Assembly (NCBI RefSeq): GCF_030719035.1
Contig: NZ_CP132203.1
Coordinates: forward strand, 4,854,501 to 4,918,500
Length of the DNA: 64,000 nucleotides
Origin: Hahella sp. HNIBRBA332
GTDB lineage: Bacteria > Pseudomonadota > Gammaproteobacteria > Pseudomonadales > Oleiphilaceae
Direction of reading: 5' to 3'
The first letter of the stretch is position 1. Each line of letters opens with the position of its first letter. Made by a program: the position numbers and the translations under genes. The notes under the pieces were generated by a model, which ran no database searches, was not told the origin of the DNA, and saw only the letters and a program-made list of their open reading frames with translations. Shown here in pieces: positions 26,428 to 35,593 of the stretch.

Positions 26428-27960
26428 TTAGCGCTTTGCGCCGTTGTATGTTGTTGTCTCAAGAGAAACATTATTTCTGAAGAACTCTGTCGTCACAGAG
26501 TAAGAATCAGAATCATCAAGACGACACCAATCCCAGAGCTGCCTGGCTCTGGCCGCGCATGTGGACTGAATCACGTTGGAGCCATAGGTTGCATCCAGCC
26601 AGTTCTCCCGCGGGTGTGCAGGACACTTGGTTACCGCGACCTCACATCGGTTAGGCGGAGGTAGCGTCTCCAGCTCCGCGCAGGCATTCCCCGGACTTTT
26701 TTCTTCGGGAAGGCAGCGGTAGTTTTGATCCCGGTTCCCCGCAAACGCGGCAGCGGCGCCATGATTAAGCACAAACGTCTTGCCACTTACATTTGTCGTT
26801 GAAGTGCGAGTGATATTATCGAGAATGCTGACGCCAATGACTGGAGAGCCTAGCTCCACCAGTTGCGCGTTCCCGACGACAGCGTCATACACCATTTTGT
26901 GTTTTACATTCGGGTCGCTCAGATCGTTCCAGCTTGTGCCGTGAAAGGTATTGCCGGAAATGGTTTGAAAGCTGTCCATTACCTTTATGGAGGCGACATT
27001 GTTTACAAACGCATTTTCCCTTATGACATTGTGTCTGGAGTAATCAAAGTATCGGTTGCCATATCCCGGCATCGCATCGTCCGAGCAGCCGGATAACGCA
27101 GCCGCCTGTCGCGCAGCAATAATAATCGCCGCGCCGCCGTTGTAGTTGTCGTGATAGCTAAACGTATTGCGTTCAATGAGGTTGTCATTCGCATGCATAG
27201 TCCGTGTAACGCCAGCCTCGCCGCAATTTTTATAGGTTGCTATCGCTGCGTACTTATTGTCTTTAAACAAGTTGTTGGAAATGACGTTCTCAGAGGAGGC
27301 GTCGATTGCGATGGCTTCACGTCCGGAAGCGCTGCCGGAGAATCCATTATGAATAAAGCTGGAGTTGGTCACGCGTGTTCGGACGCTGTATGCCTCCAGA
27401 TAGATCCCTGACAGTCTCGTATTTTCAACGACAACATTATCAAGCAAGAAATCCTGACTGTATGGACCGACAATGAGGCCTTCTCCTCCAAGCGGGTTAC
27501 TCGCGTCATAAACGCCAATGTCTTTGATCGCAACATTTTTCACTCGAAACCGTTTAAGTCCCGTTGCGTAATTCGCGCCGCCGATCCCTAGCGCCGCGGG
27601 GGTCAGAAGTAGCCCTTTTTGATAATTTTTGAATACGCAGTTTTCGATGCTTACATTCTCCAATGCTTCAGCCGAGTCTACTGCTCTTGACGTTTTTTCA
27701 GTCGTAGAAGGGATAGTTCCGTCAAAGGTATTACCGCCGCAGTCCAACGTAATATTGGATGCTTTTAGCTTGAATCGCGTCCCCCGAATCACCTCTTCCT
27801 GAGGACATAATGCAATGCTTTCGGAAACGAGAATGAGCCTTTCATTATCGATATTGCTGGAGGGAAGGCTATCCAGATTGACGCACTCCTCCGCCCTCAC
27901 ATTCGCTATTCCGGACAATAGAAAGAGCGCCAGAGATAAGCTTTTGCTGTATTTTTTCAT
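26428..27960 (-). CDS. Secreted right-handed parallel beta-helix protein
   Basis: 510 residues. Signal peptide of about 23 residues cut after NVRA. The body has many PbH1-type coils with Asn/Val/Ile ladders (NVSIENCVFKN, NSSFIHNGFSG, ISNNLFKDN, NLIERNTFSY, NVIRENAFVNN, TISGNTFHG), the fold shared by pectate lyases, NosD-like proteins and mannuronan epimerases. The C-terminal ~90 residues are cysteine-rich (at least five Cys) and likely disulfide-bonded. No catalytic triad can be assigned. Polysaccharide binding or cleavage is a guess from the fold. Confidence 0.8.
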   Translation of the reverse strand: MKKYSKSLSLALFLLSGIANVRAEECVNLDSLPSSNIDNERLILVSESIALCPQEEVIRGTRFKLKASNITLDCGGNTFDGTIPSTTEKTSRAVDSAEALENVSIENCVFKNYQKGLLLTPAALGIGGANYATGLKRFRVKNVAIKDIGVYDASNPLGGEGLIVGPYSQDFLLDNVVVENTRLSGIYLEAYSVRTRVTNSSFIHNGFSGSASGREAIAIDASSENVISNNLFKDNKYAAIATYKNCGEAGVTRTMHANDNLIERNTFSYHDNYNGGAAIIIAARQAAALSGCSDDAMPGYGNRYFDYSRHNVIRENAFVNNVASIKVMDSFQTISGNTFHGTSWNDLSDPNVKHKMVYDAVVGNAQLVELGSPVIGVSILDNITRTSTTNVSGKTFVLNHGAAAAFAGNRDQNYRCLPEEKSPGNACAELETLPPPNRCEVAVTKCPAHPRENWLDATYGSNVIQSTCAARARQLWDWCRLDDSDSYSVTTEFFRNNVSLETTTYNGAKR

Positions 27961-28066
27961 TTATTTGTACCTGATACCTGTACCTGATATTTTTCCGTGC
28001 TCATGCAGTCCAGAGTGCCGCCACTTCCGTCACATGGATATGGATAGACCTGTTTTAGCTGCTGAA

Positions 28067-28828
28067 TTATAAAAGGCTGACCGTGAAAGCCGGATCAAAA
28101 TCCGGATTGCGTTCGCCGGGATAGCCGCGGGGATTACACACAACTCGAGTGGTTCCTATCTGGTAATCACTGCTGTTATGCAAATGCCCGTGAATCCACA
28201 GGCTCGGCTGCAAGGATTCGATCACTGGCTCCAGATTGGAAGCATACGCTGAGCTGATGATGTCATTTTTCCTATGCGACGGCAGTGAGTGACTCGTGGG
28301 GGCATGGTGAGTAATAACGACGCGCCGGCTGGTTGGATGCGTCTCGTCGCAATGGGCGAAGGCGCCTTTTAGCCAGTGCAGCGAGCGAGTATGAATCACC
28401 GCCAAATCCAATGAGCGCACTTTGGAGTAGCCGGGTTCTCTGCGAATTTTACGAAAATCACTCATCACCTGTTGGCACTCATAACCCGCCACACGTGGAT
28501 CGCAGAGCAACTCGAAGTCCGTCCACAACGTACATCCGAAAAAAACGACGTCGCCTAGCGCCACGGACTCATTCTCCAGCACATGAACATGCGTTTCCTG
28601 CGTCATCTCTCGTAACTTTCTAGCCAGTTTCGGGTAGATATGCCGGTAATACTCGTGATTCCCCAGTACATAAATGATCGGCTTCGCCGGACTCTGCTCC
28701 AGCGCCCAACGCACGCCTTTGTCGCCAACATGTATGTCCCCAGCCAGGACCAGCGCATCCACATCGTCGATATCGAAAGCGAAGTCCTCAAACTCCAAAT
28801 GGAGATCGCTTAATACTCTTATTTTCAT
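28067..28828 (-). CDS. Calcineurin-like metallophosphoesterase
   Basis: 253 residues, soluble. All five metal-binding blocks are present: SDLHLE, LAGDIHVGDKG, LGNHEYY, THHAPTSHS and GHLHNSSDY. Such enzymes hydrolyse phosphomonoesters or diesters; the substrate is not evident. A lone leftward gene about 90 nt downstream of the fused sheath gene. Confidence 0.92.
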   Translation of the reverse strand: MKIRVLSDLHLEFEDFAFDIDDVDALVLAGDIHVGDKGVRWALEQSPAKPIIYVLGNHEYYRHIYPKLARKLREMTQETHVHVLENESVALGDVVFFGCTLWTDFELLCDPRVAGYECQQVMSDFRKIRREPGYSKVRSLDLAVIHTRSLHWLKGAFAHCDETHPTSRRVVITHHAPTSHSLPSHRKNDIISSAYASNLEPVIESLQPSLWIHGHLHNSSDYQIGTTRVVCNPRGYPGERNPDFDPAFTVSLL

Positions 28829-28918
28829 ACTACTGCTGCTTACTTGCTCGCCCTACATCTGTCTCATGACAGAGAGAGCGCCTGAGCCCCCTTCTCAAGG
28901 TGTCAGGCGACCATTAAT

Positions 28919-30445
28919 TCACGCGTTCCAAGGACCGTTAAGGTCAGGGCTCGCCGCTGCAATCGAGTGGAAATTGGGTATCAATACACTGTCTTTCCCT
29001 ACGATGGAACGCACTGCCATCAAACCGACCTGACTCAAGGCTCTCACCGCCGAGTCGGTGATGTTGATCTCCGCACAGGGCGTTACTACGGATTCGCCAT
29101 CTTCGCTGTATACATGCAATGGCAGACGGTCCACCTGCTGCTTTTTACCCGGGGCAAAATTCCAGCCGAAATCTGTATAGTGTTGCGCCAGCAGCATCAC
29201 CGCCAACCAGGCGCCATTGCCCCACAGGTAGAAAGAATGTCGGTTACGCTCCGGCAGTTCCTCAAAGTCAAAACGCTCCGTGCGGGAGGTGCGTTTGCCA
29301 TAAGGCATGCGCAGCAATACTCGCGGCGCCACCAGCGCCAGACTGCCGGCGCAAACCTGTTCCCTCACCGTTTTCCAGTGTTCAGAGAATGCCGCATCGA
29401 CAGCGTCAACCCAGTCATCCGGATCAGGCGTCGCCGCCAGATCGCCGCACCCCGCCAGTGCTACGGAGCCGCCAGTCAGGGCCGCAGCTCCGACTACATG
29501 GGCGGAGCCCGCCAGCGTGGAAAGGAAGTTCAGAGACTCTGTCTCCGGTCCGAAGGCGTAATCAGCGAGAATCATACTGAATGGCGCGGAGCCGCTGGCG
29601 CTTCGCTTCTCCACCAGCAACTTGTACAGGCCCGTCTCGTCGATGGATTCGGCGGAGTTCGCGTCAGCGATCAACTCCTGGCGCGTCGCATCGACAATAA
29701 AAACACGCAGGTTTGCATCCGTCTCCAGCCTGCGCACCAACAGATACAGCCCGCGCCAGCTCGCTTCCAATGCATGAAAAGCGCTGTGATGCATGATTTT
29801 GCGCATCAGGTCGCTGGCGGCTTGGTCCACCGCTTCCAACATTTCCTGCTGGCGGGGATCGGGCCCCTGGCTCACATAGGGCGCAAAGATTTCCTGCACC
29901 AGCGTGCGCACATCAAACGCGTTACTGGAACGCTGAACGCCGGATGTGCTGTCCAGCAGGCTGTCCAGCAAAGAACCGCTGTCATTGGAAGCGCCCACAC
30001 TCGACGGCCTAGCCTCCATAGCAGGCGCTTCCGCTTGCGGAGCGGAGCCACTCCAACCGCGGATTTCTTCCGCCGCCGCCTGGAAGGTTTCATTACTCTT
30101 GAGGCGACGCTTCAGGCTTTTGAACTTCTCAAACAACGCGGTGCGGTCATAGATGTAATCTGGATGCATATCATCCAGCTCGCGAAAACGAATGACATCA
30201 TCGATGACGGGAATATCCAGCTCCACCTTCATCTGTTCAAAGACGTCATCATAATTATCCCGGTCCACTTCTATCACTTTGCGTTTCGCCAGCGTCTCCG
30301 GTTCATGCAGGCCACGATGTCCGCGGCCGCTGAAGTCTCCCAACACCACGATGTGACAGGGTTGATTGGCTGGCGTCGCTTTCTTGTCGCCGGCATCTTT
30401 GGTTTTAAACTGAATTTCGCCCGTGCTGATGGTTGTTCTGGACAT
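28919..30445 (-). CDS. Fused TssB-TssC type VI secretion sheath protein, isolated
   Basis: 508 residues. About 1-140 correspond to TssB/VipA (HIVVLGDFSGRG, then the conserved RFRELDDMHPDYIYD). A Ser/Ala-rich linker (about 140-175) leads to a TssC/VipB-like part: RKIMHHSAFHALEASWRGLYLLV, then FSMILADYAFG and LPLHVYSEDGE. In most T6SS loci these are two adjacent genes. No other T6SS gene lies in the window: neighbours are a phosphoesterase and a TRAP transporter. AAGGGAAG precedes the ATG. It may feed a sheath from a locus elsewhere or serve a separate contractile structure; the usual TssC C-terminal lid region seems reduced. Confidence 0.88.
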   Translation of the reverse strand: MSRTTISTGEIQFKTKDAGDKKATPANQPCHIVVLGDFSGRGHRGLHEPETLAKRKVIEVDRDNYDDVFEQMKVELDIPVIDDVIRFRELDDMHPDYIYDRTALFEKFKSLKRRLKSNETFQAAAEEIRGWSGSAPQAEAPAMEARPSSVGASNDSGSLLDSLLDSTSGVQRSSNAFDVRTLVQEIFAPYVSQGPDPRQQEMLEAVDQAASDLMRKIMHHSAFHALEASWRGLYLLVRRLETDANLRVFIVDATRQELIADANSAESIDETGLYKLLVEKRSASGSAPFSMILADYAFGPETESLNFLSTLAGSAHVVGAAALTGGSVALAGCGDLAATPDPDDWVDAVDAAFSEHWKTVREQVCAGSLALVAPRVLLRMPYGKRTSRTERFDFEELPERNRHSFYLWGNGAWLAVMLLAQHYTDFGWNFAPGKKQQVDRLPLHVYSEDGESVVTPCAEINITDSAVRALSQVGLMAVRSIVGKDSVLIPNFHSIAAASPDLNGPWNA

Positions 30446-30600
30446 AAGAGCTTCCCTTGAGGTTGTCGCCGCCTCTCATTGGAGGTGGGTTTAGACGCCA
30501 TATTTTATGCAAAGCGGGCGCGCCCGGCGTCCGCGGTCATACAAATTGAATCGGTCGAGAATACCGCGTCGTGAAAAAGAGTAAAAGCGTTGAAAAGGGA

Positions 30601-30614
30601 GGCGCTTCGGCGCC
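30601..30614 (-). terminator. Weak hairpin downstream of the TRAP permease gene
   Basis: GGCGC/GCGCC with a four-base loop; on the minus strand it is followed by TCCCTTTTC. The short stem and impure T-tract make it only a possible terminator for the TRAP operon. Confidence 0.35.
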
Positions 30615-30687
30615 GGAGAAATGAAGCCATCCGTGGCTTAGTGTGAAATTGGCGAATGCCCTCCTTCCTGAACAGAAGGCTGAAGGA

Positions 30688-32775
30688 TTATTGCATCTGT
30701 ATGTGCGGCGCATCTCCGGATGGGTTGCGCGCACGGTTCAGTAGACGCAGTACGATCAACATCCCCAGGCCGCCAAGATGCCACCACAGCGAAAGCGGCC
30801 AAAGCAACAGCAGCGCGGCGGCGCAAACCAATACACGCATAACGGGGTTCAACGCCTGCCCCAGCCATCCCACGAACACAGCTGCGAACGCGTACAAACC
30901 CAATGCCGAGAACACGAAGATCTGCAGCGCTTCGCCCCAGTCGCCGCTCAAAAACGGCGTATAGGCGAACAGGAACGGAACGATATACAAGGCTTTCGCC
31001 AGGCTCCAGGCGGACAGACCAGCCGACATCGGCGAGGTTTTGGCGATGGCCGCCGCCGTGAAGGCGGTCAGACAGACAGGCGGCGTAACGTTACTGTCCT
31101 GAGACAACCAGAAGATGATCATGTGGGCTGATAACAGAGCCAAGGTAATCATTTCCGGCGCAATCGCCACATCCAGCAGCGTCGGCAGGATATCCCGGCT
31201 GATGCCTTCCACCAGCGCGGCGGCTTGATCGTAAGGAATGGGTTGACTGAGATCCACATCCGTCACTCCCGCCATAAACTGCAGCGTCACTCGCGCAGTC
31301 TCCGGCAATTGTCCGGCCACCAGCAAATCCACCAACTGGTTTTGCAGAATCAGTTGCTGCAACGCCGGCGCCGCGATTGTCGCCACCATGATGTACGCTG
31401 CGGTTACCGGCAGCCCCATGCCCAGTACCAGTGAGGCCAGGGCGATCAGTACGATGGCGATCCACAATTGTCCGCCCGCCCATTGCACGATCATGAATGA
31501 GAACGTATTGCCAATGCCAGTGGTGGCTACCACGTTGACGATCAATCCCACGCTGATCAGTAACAGCGCGGTCATCACCATATTCTTGGCGCCCAACGCC
31601 AGCGCCTCACAGATCTCCGCCAGCCCCATACGGTTGGGCGTCAACCAGGAGGACGCAATCACCGCCAGGATCGCGAACCCCGCCGCGTAGGTGGGGCTCA
31701 ATCCCCATATGAGCAGGCCAATCAGCAGGACAATCGGCACAAGAAACGAGTATCCGCCGCGTTTCATCAACACTGACAGCGGTTCCGGGTTATCGTCCTC
31801 GATAGGTTTCAGGCCTTCCTTCTTAGCCTGTAGCCGTACAAAAGCCGCGATCGTCAGGAAGTACAGCAACGCCGGCAGAAACGATACGACAACAATATCC
31901 GTGTAAGGAATCTGAGTGTAGTTGGCCATGACAAACGCTCCGGCGCCCATGATCGGCGGCATGAGTTGCCCTCCGGTAGAGGCGGCGGCTTCGACGCCGG
32001 CGGAAAAACGCGGCGAATAGCCCGCCTTTTTCATCAAAGGAATGGTGATGACGCCCGTAGAGGCGGTATTGGCCACCGCGGAACCGGAAATGGTGCCCGT
32101 TAAACCTGAAGCGATGACTGCGATCAAGCCCGGTCCGCCGTGCATCTTGCCTGCGGAGCGTTTGGCCAGGTCGATAATGAAGTCCCCTGCGCCTGAGCGC
32201 ACCAAAAAGGCGCCAAACAGTATGAACATCATTACGAAGCTGGAGGAAATGGTCGCGATGCTTCCAAACATGCCGTCATCGCCGAAAAGACTGCGAAACA
32301 TGATGGTTTCAAGACTCAGCCCGCTGAAGCGGAACACGCCGGGAAGGTACTGCCCCCACCATGCGACGTAGCCTAGCGCGATAATAATCAGCGTTGGTAT
32401 CAGCCAGCCCGCCATGCGCCGGGTCAACTCTAACGAAGACAGCACCACCACGCATCCGGCCAACCAGTCCGCCCAGATTAAATGAAGACCACGTTCATAT
32501 ATGACGTCCTCGCTGAAAAACAGCCAAAGCGTCGCCGCCGTTGCGGCCGCGGCCAACGCATAGTTGAACGCCTTCAATGTTTTGCTGGCGTCTTTGGAGA
32601 CATACCAGCCCACGCATAACCAGGCGAATCCAATGAAATGAATGACGTTTGGCCAAAAACCGCTGATCCAACCGGTCATATTAATAACAATATGGATCAG
32701 GGACACTACGACGGCCGCATAAAAAAACAGGCGGCTGTCACGGAGCTGACTCCACTCCGTTGCAGACTGACTCAT
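30688..32775 (-). CDS. TRAP transporter fused permease (TAXI type)
   Basis: 695 residues with about 17-18 hydrophobic segments, the fused small (DctQ-like) plus large (DctM-like) membrane subunits typical of TAXI-type TRAP systems. The DctM-like core is seen in GLTGTISGSAVANTASTGVITIPLMKKAGY and GGQLMPPIMGAGAFVMA, and later in GMGLPVTAAYIMVA. It uses an ion gradient to import organic acids or amino acids. GGAGA lies 6 nt ahead of the ATG. Sixty nt downstream of its binding-protein gene, so one operon. Confidence 0.94.
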   Translation of the reverse strand: MSQSATEWSQLRDSRLFFYAAVVVSLIHIVINMTGWISGFWPNVIHFIGFAWLCVGWYVSKDASKTLKAFNYALAAAATAATLWLFFSEDVIYERGLHLIWADWLAGCVVVLSSLELTRRMAGWLIPTLIIIALGYVAWWGQYLPGVFRFSGLSLETIMFRSLFGDDGMFGSIATISSSFVMMFILFGAFLVRSGAGDFIIDLAKRSAGKMHGGPGLIAVIASGLTGTISGSAVANTASTGVITIPLMKKAGYSPRFSAGVEAAASTGGQLMPPIMGAGAFVMANYTQIPYTDIVVVSFLPALLYFLTIAAFVRLQAKKEGLKPIEDDNPEPLSVLMKRGGYSFLVPIVLLIGLLIWGLSPTYAAGFAILAVIASSWLTPNRMGLAEICEALALGAKNMVMTALLLISVGLIVNVVATTGIGNTFSFMIVQWAGGQLWIAIVLIALASLVLGMGLPVTAAYIMVATIAAPALQQLILQNQLVDLLVAGQLPETARVTLQFMAGVTDVDLSQPIPYDQAAALVEGISRDILPTLLDVAIAPEMITLALLSAHMIIFWLSQDSNVTPPVCLTAFTAAAIAKTSPMSAGLSAWSLAKALYIVPFLFAYTPFLSGDWGEALQIFVFSALGLYAFAAVFVGWLGQALNPVMRVLVCAAALLLLWPLSLWWHLGGLGMLIVLRLLNRARNPSGDAPHIQMQ

Positions 32776-32835
32776 TACAAATCTCCAAAGTAAGCGGGGG
32801 ACGCATCCCCCGTTGTGACTCAGGTATGGAGGCTG

Positions 32836-33849
32836 TTATTTCATCAGCCGGTCAGGAATATTCAGTCCTTGTTCTTTGTAGTAGCGAATTGCGCCCGGGT
32901 GCAATGGAATCGGCAGGCCGGCGATCGCCTTTTCCAGCGCCATATCGCTGGTGGCCTTATGGATGCTGTTCAGGAACGGGAGGTTTTCGTAAATCGCCTT
33001 GGTCAGCAGATAAACGGTTTCCTCGTCGATGTCGTCGCGCACCGCCAGGAAGTTAGGCTGGGCGATAGTAACGATATCTTTATTCACGCCGGGGTATACG
33101 CCTGCTTTCACCGTGAAAGGCGTCCACAAGTCGAAACCATTGTCCGCCTGTTGAATTTGCTCCGGGGTGAAAGACAGCAAGGTGATGTCGGATCGTTGCG
33201 CGAAGGCGTTAATCACAGCGCCTACTGGAACGCCAGCCGGCGTACCCATGCCCACGACTTTACCGTCTTGCAGCGCCTGACTGCTGGGACCGTAGCCGGC
33301 GTAAAGGAGGTCAAAATCTTTATCCAGGTCCAGACCGAAGTTGGCGAGGATCGTGCGGTTGGACTCGATAGTGCCGGAATTCTTGGAGCCCAAAGCCAGA
33401 CGTTCGCCCTTGGCGTTGATCAGATCGCTGATAGTGCCGGTTTTGGCGTATTTGTTGTCCAAGACGAAATGCTCCACGTTCTGCCATAGCATGGTGATGG
33501 AGCGGATATTGCGTTGCTTGCCCTCGTTGGCGAACACGCCGGAGCCTTCCCACGCATATTTGCCGAAAAGCCCCTGCAGAATAGAGAACTGCGCTTCGTT
33601 ATCCCGCATCAATTTGATATTTTCCGCAGACCCTGCGGAACTGATGGCGGATATGCCGATTTTATGCGTCGGCTGCAGCTTTACTTTCGTCAAGGTGGCG
33701 ATAGCGACGCCAACGGGATAGTAAGTGCCTCCTGTGCTGGCGGTCGCCATGATGTAATTCTTCTCCTCAGCGGCGCGCAAGCCGGACGAGAACACAGTTA
33801 AGGACAGAACGGAAAGGGTGAGAGAGATTAGTCGGATATACCGATTCAT
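32836..33849 (-). CDS. TAXI-family TRAP transporter solute-binding protein
   Basis: 337 residues, periplasmic. Signal peptide cut after GLRA (about residue 26). The TAXI motif MATASTGGTYYPVGVAIA starts the mature protein; NSGTIESNRTIL and AGVPVGAVINAF are further family stretches. It delivers solute to the fused permease encoded next. TAXI substrates include glutamate/glutamine, alpha-ketoglutarate or sialic-acid-like acids; none can be chosen from sequence. Confidence 0.93.
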   Translation of the reverse strand: MNRYIRLISLTLSVLSLTVFSSGLRAAEEKNYIMATASTGGTYYPVGVAIATLTKVKLQPTHKIGISAISSAGSAENIKLMRDNEAQFSILQGLFGKYAWEGSGVFANEGKQRNIRSITMLWQNVEHFVLDNKYAKTGTISDLINAKGERLALGSKNSGTIESNRTILANFGLDLDKDFDLLYAGYGPSSQALQDGKVVGMGTPAGVPVGAVINAFAQRSDITLLSFTPEQIQQADNGFDLWTPFTVKAGVYPGVNKDIVTIAQPNFLAVRDDIDEETVYLLTKAIYENLPFLNSIHKATSDMALEKAIAGLPIPLHPGAIRYYKEQGLNIPDRLMK

Positions 33850-33977
33850 ACTGAATACCTCAAAGTTTTATTTTTTTAAGTCACAGGCGTTCAAATGCTT
33901 CGCAAAGGTCATGCCGCTTACCACCTTTACACAACTTACTGATTTATAAAGAAGCCAACCAAAATACAGAAAGCGCC

Positions 33978-34029
33978 ATAAGCTAATTTTGGCTTATCGT
34001 TAAAACTTTATAGGCAAAATTTTGCTTAT
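33978..34029. promoter_or_regulatory. Two tandem palindromic operator-like sites
   Basis: ATAAGC-N8-GCTTAT at 33978-33997 (perfect arms) and ATAGGC-N8-GCTTAT at 34010-34029 (one arm mismatch, central AAAATTTT) are 32 nt apart start to start, about three helical turns. They lie between the TRAP operon and the divergent small-protein genes, so may control either. Confidence 0.55.
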
Positions 34030-34122
34030 CGACCAATGAATGTGGCTTTATGCTTGAAAACCGTGACGACACCATCAGTGCATGCAAGCTGTAACAAAAC
34101 GTTAAATGAGGAGACGTTTCCT

Positions 34123-34434
34123 ATGCCGAACCAACGCATTCTGGCGCTCACACTGTGCCTTTTCGCATTGCCGACCCTGGCCGCGGAAGCGCCCATGCTT
34201 AAAAACGATCCCAAGCGCCCTGTCGCGGATATCAGCCGGGAATTGGGCGTAACGCCGGACCAATTCATCGCCTGTTTCAACGACGTCAATCCGGTTCCAC
34301 AGGGTCAAACGCCCACAAAAGCCAGAGAGCGCATGAATAAATCCGTGCTCTTACCCTGCCTGCAACAAGCCAACCCAGAGATCACCAACGACAGGCTTGA
34401 TCAGGTGATGGATAAATACAGACCGAAAAATTAG
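34123..34434 (+). CDS. Small exported protein, unknown function
   Basis: 103 residues from the ATG at 34123, preceded by GAGGAG. Signal peptide cut after TLAAEA. The mature ~80 residues are helical with two cysteines (FIACFNDV and LLPCLQQA) that may form a disulfide. The pattern GVTPDQFIACF recurs in small periplasmic proteins, but no function is known to me. Confidence 0.7.
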   Translation: MPNQRILALTLCLFALPTLAAEAPMLKNDPKRPVADISRELGVTPDQFIACFNDVNPVPQGQTPTKARERMNKSVLLPCLQQANPEITNDRLDQVMDKYRPKN

Positions 34435-34501
34435 CGGGGCCAAGAGTCGCACTCTACGAGCTCAATCTGAATCACAAGGCAAAAAATACAGGGAGATGGA
34501 C

Positions 34502-34720
34502 ATGCATAGAGCCACCCAACTGCTTATCCTCGTCGGCGGCGCACTGCTTACCCAGGCCTGCTCAACCGAGCAGGCTTACTACGCCGTACGGGAAAACCAA
34601 AGACAACAGTGCGAAAAATACATTGAACAATCGCAGTATGAAGCCTGTATGAAGCAGGCGAATGAAAGTTACGACGACTACGAAAGACGCAGAAAGGAGC
34701 TGGCGAGACAGAAGCCGTAA
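34502..34720 (+). CDS. Small lipoprotein
   Basis: 72 residues from the ATG at 34502, which has GGGAG 7 nt upstream (an ATG at 34496 is too close). Lipobox TQAC at about residues 17-20. The mature part is charged and helical, with a C-x(n)-C pair (QQCEKYIEQSQYEACMKQ) and a YDDYERRRKEL tail. Looks like a short envelope stress-type lipoprotein; role unknown. Confidence 0.7.
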   Translation: MHRATQLLILVGGALLTQACSTEQAYYAVRENQRQQCEKYIEQSQYEACMKQANESYDDYERRRKELARQKP

Positions 34721-34853
34721 GCGCCTTTTGAATTTGCACAATCTTTCCTTATTTCAGCCGACGGCCTTCCTCGTGGGTGAGCGCTTTCAGAGTTATGAAT
34801 ATCTATCACCAATTCTGAGCGGCGACGCAACCATCAACAAGAAGGCTAACACC

Positions 34854-35438
34854 ATGGCAAGTCAGTACATTTACATTCCTGTGAACAGTGACGAAATGAG
34901 CGAATTCGCGGAAAGATTTGCGAAAGCGCTGGGCATCCCAGTCAATCAAATACTGGCTAACAAGTGCGTTTCAGGCAAAGGCAAAGCGATGTATCGCTGG
35001 ATTGACAAATGTCTCAGTAAGCTCACCAAGGACGACACGCTCTATGTCGTCACCCACGGCACTGGAGCCGCTGACGCCCTGACCATCGGCTCGGAGCGCA
35101 ACATGGGGAAAAACAAACAGAAAAGAGTCAACGTTAACGGCAACGACACCTGGGAAGGCGGCGAGTGGAAAAGTTACACGCCGGATCAGCTCACCTCCAC
35201 ACTGACCAAAGAGGGATTACCCAACACCTTTGTCAACCTGCACGTTTGCGCCTGCGGCGGGGGTTACGAAGGAAAAATGGCGCCATGGGCCAGCCGCCTG
35301 AAAGACGCCATGAAGCAGTCCTTTCCCAAGGTCCAGGTTACCGGCTATCAAGGCGCTTTTTCCGTTACTCCTACACGCATCGCAATTATCGATAAAGGCG
35401 CGCTGTATCCCATGAACGAGCGCTCCGTCACGTTTTAA
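34854..35438 (+). CDS. Putative caspase-like (clan CD) cysteine protease
   Basis: 194 residues from the ATG at 34854 (AAGAAGG upstream). No signal peptide. Two segments match the clan CD pattern: a hydrophobic strand ending in His-Gly (TLYVVTHGTG, His68) and a second strand ending in a cysteine (TFVNLHVCACGGG, Cys132 or Cys134). These are the expected catalytic dyad positions of caspase, gingipain and toxin CPD folds. A basic, Asn-rich loop lies between them. The assignment rests on motif pattern only. It sits between small lipoproteins and two membrane protein genes. Confidence 0.5.
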   Translation: MASQYIYIPVNSDEMSEFAERFAKALGIPVNQILANKCVSGKGKAMYRWIDKCLSKLTKDDTLYVVTHGTGAADALTIGSERNMGKNKQKRVNVNGNDTWEGGEWKSYTPDQLTSTLTKEGLPNTFVNLHVCACGGGYEGKMAPWASRLKDAMKQSFPKVQVTGYQGAFSVTPTRIAIIDKGALYPMNERSVTF

Positions 35439-35593
35439 ACCGCATAAACGCCGCGCGATTGAGGCGTCGCGTGGCGCACGTTGGCGTTCACTGAATCCTG
35501 ATATACACTGACCGCCTTTTTTACTCCCCAACGACAGTCAGGGAAGACAGCTCCACGCAATACGCTGTGGCCATGATGAACGATTGAGATTTG

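Noticed and set aside
28967..30460. Long plus-strand ORF of about 497 codons opposite the TssB-TssC gene
   Set aside because: No family motifs and biased composition; it is the antisense shadow of the sheath gene.
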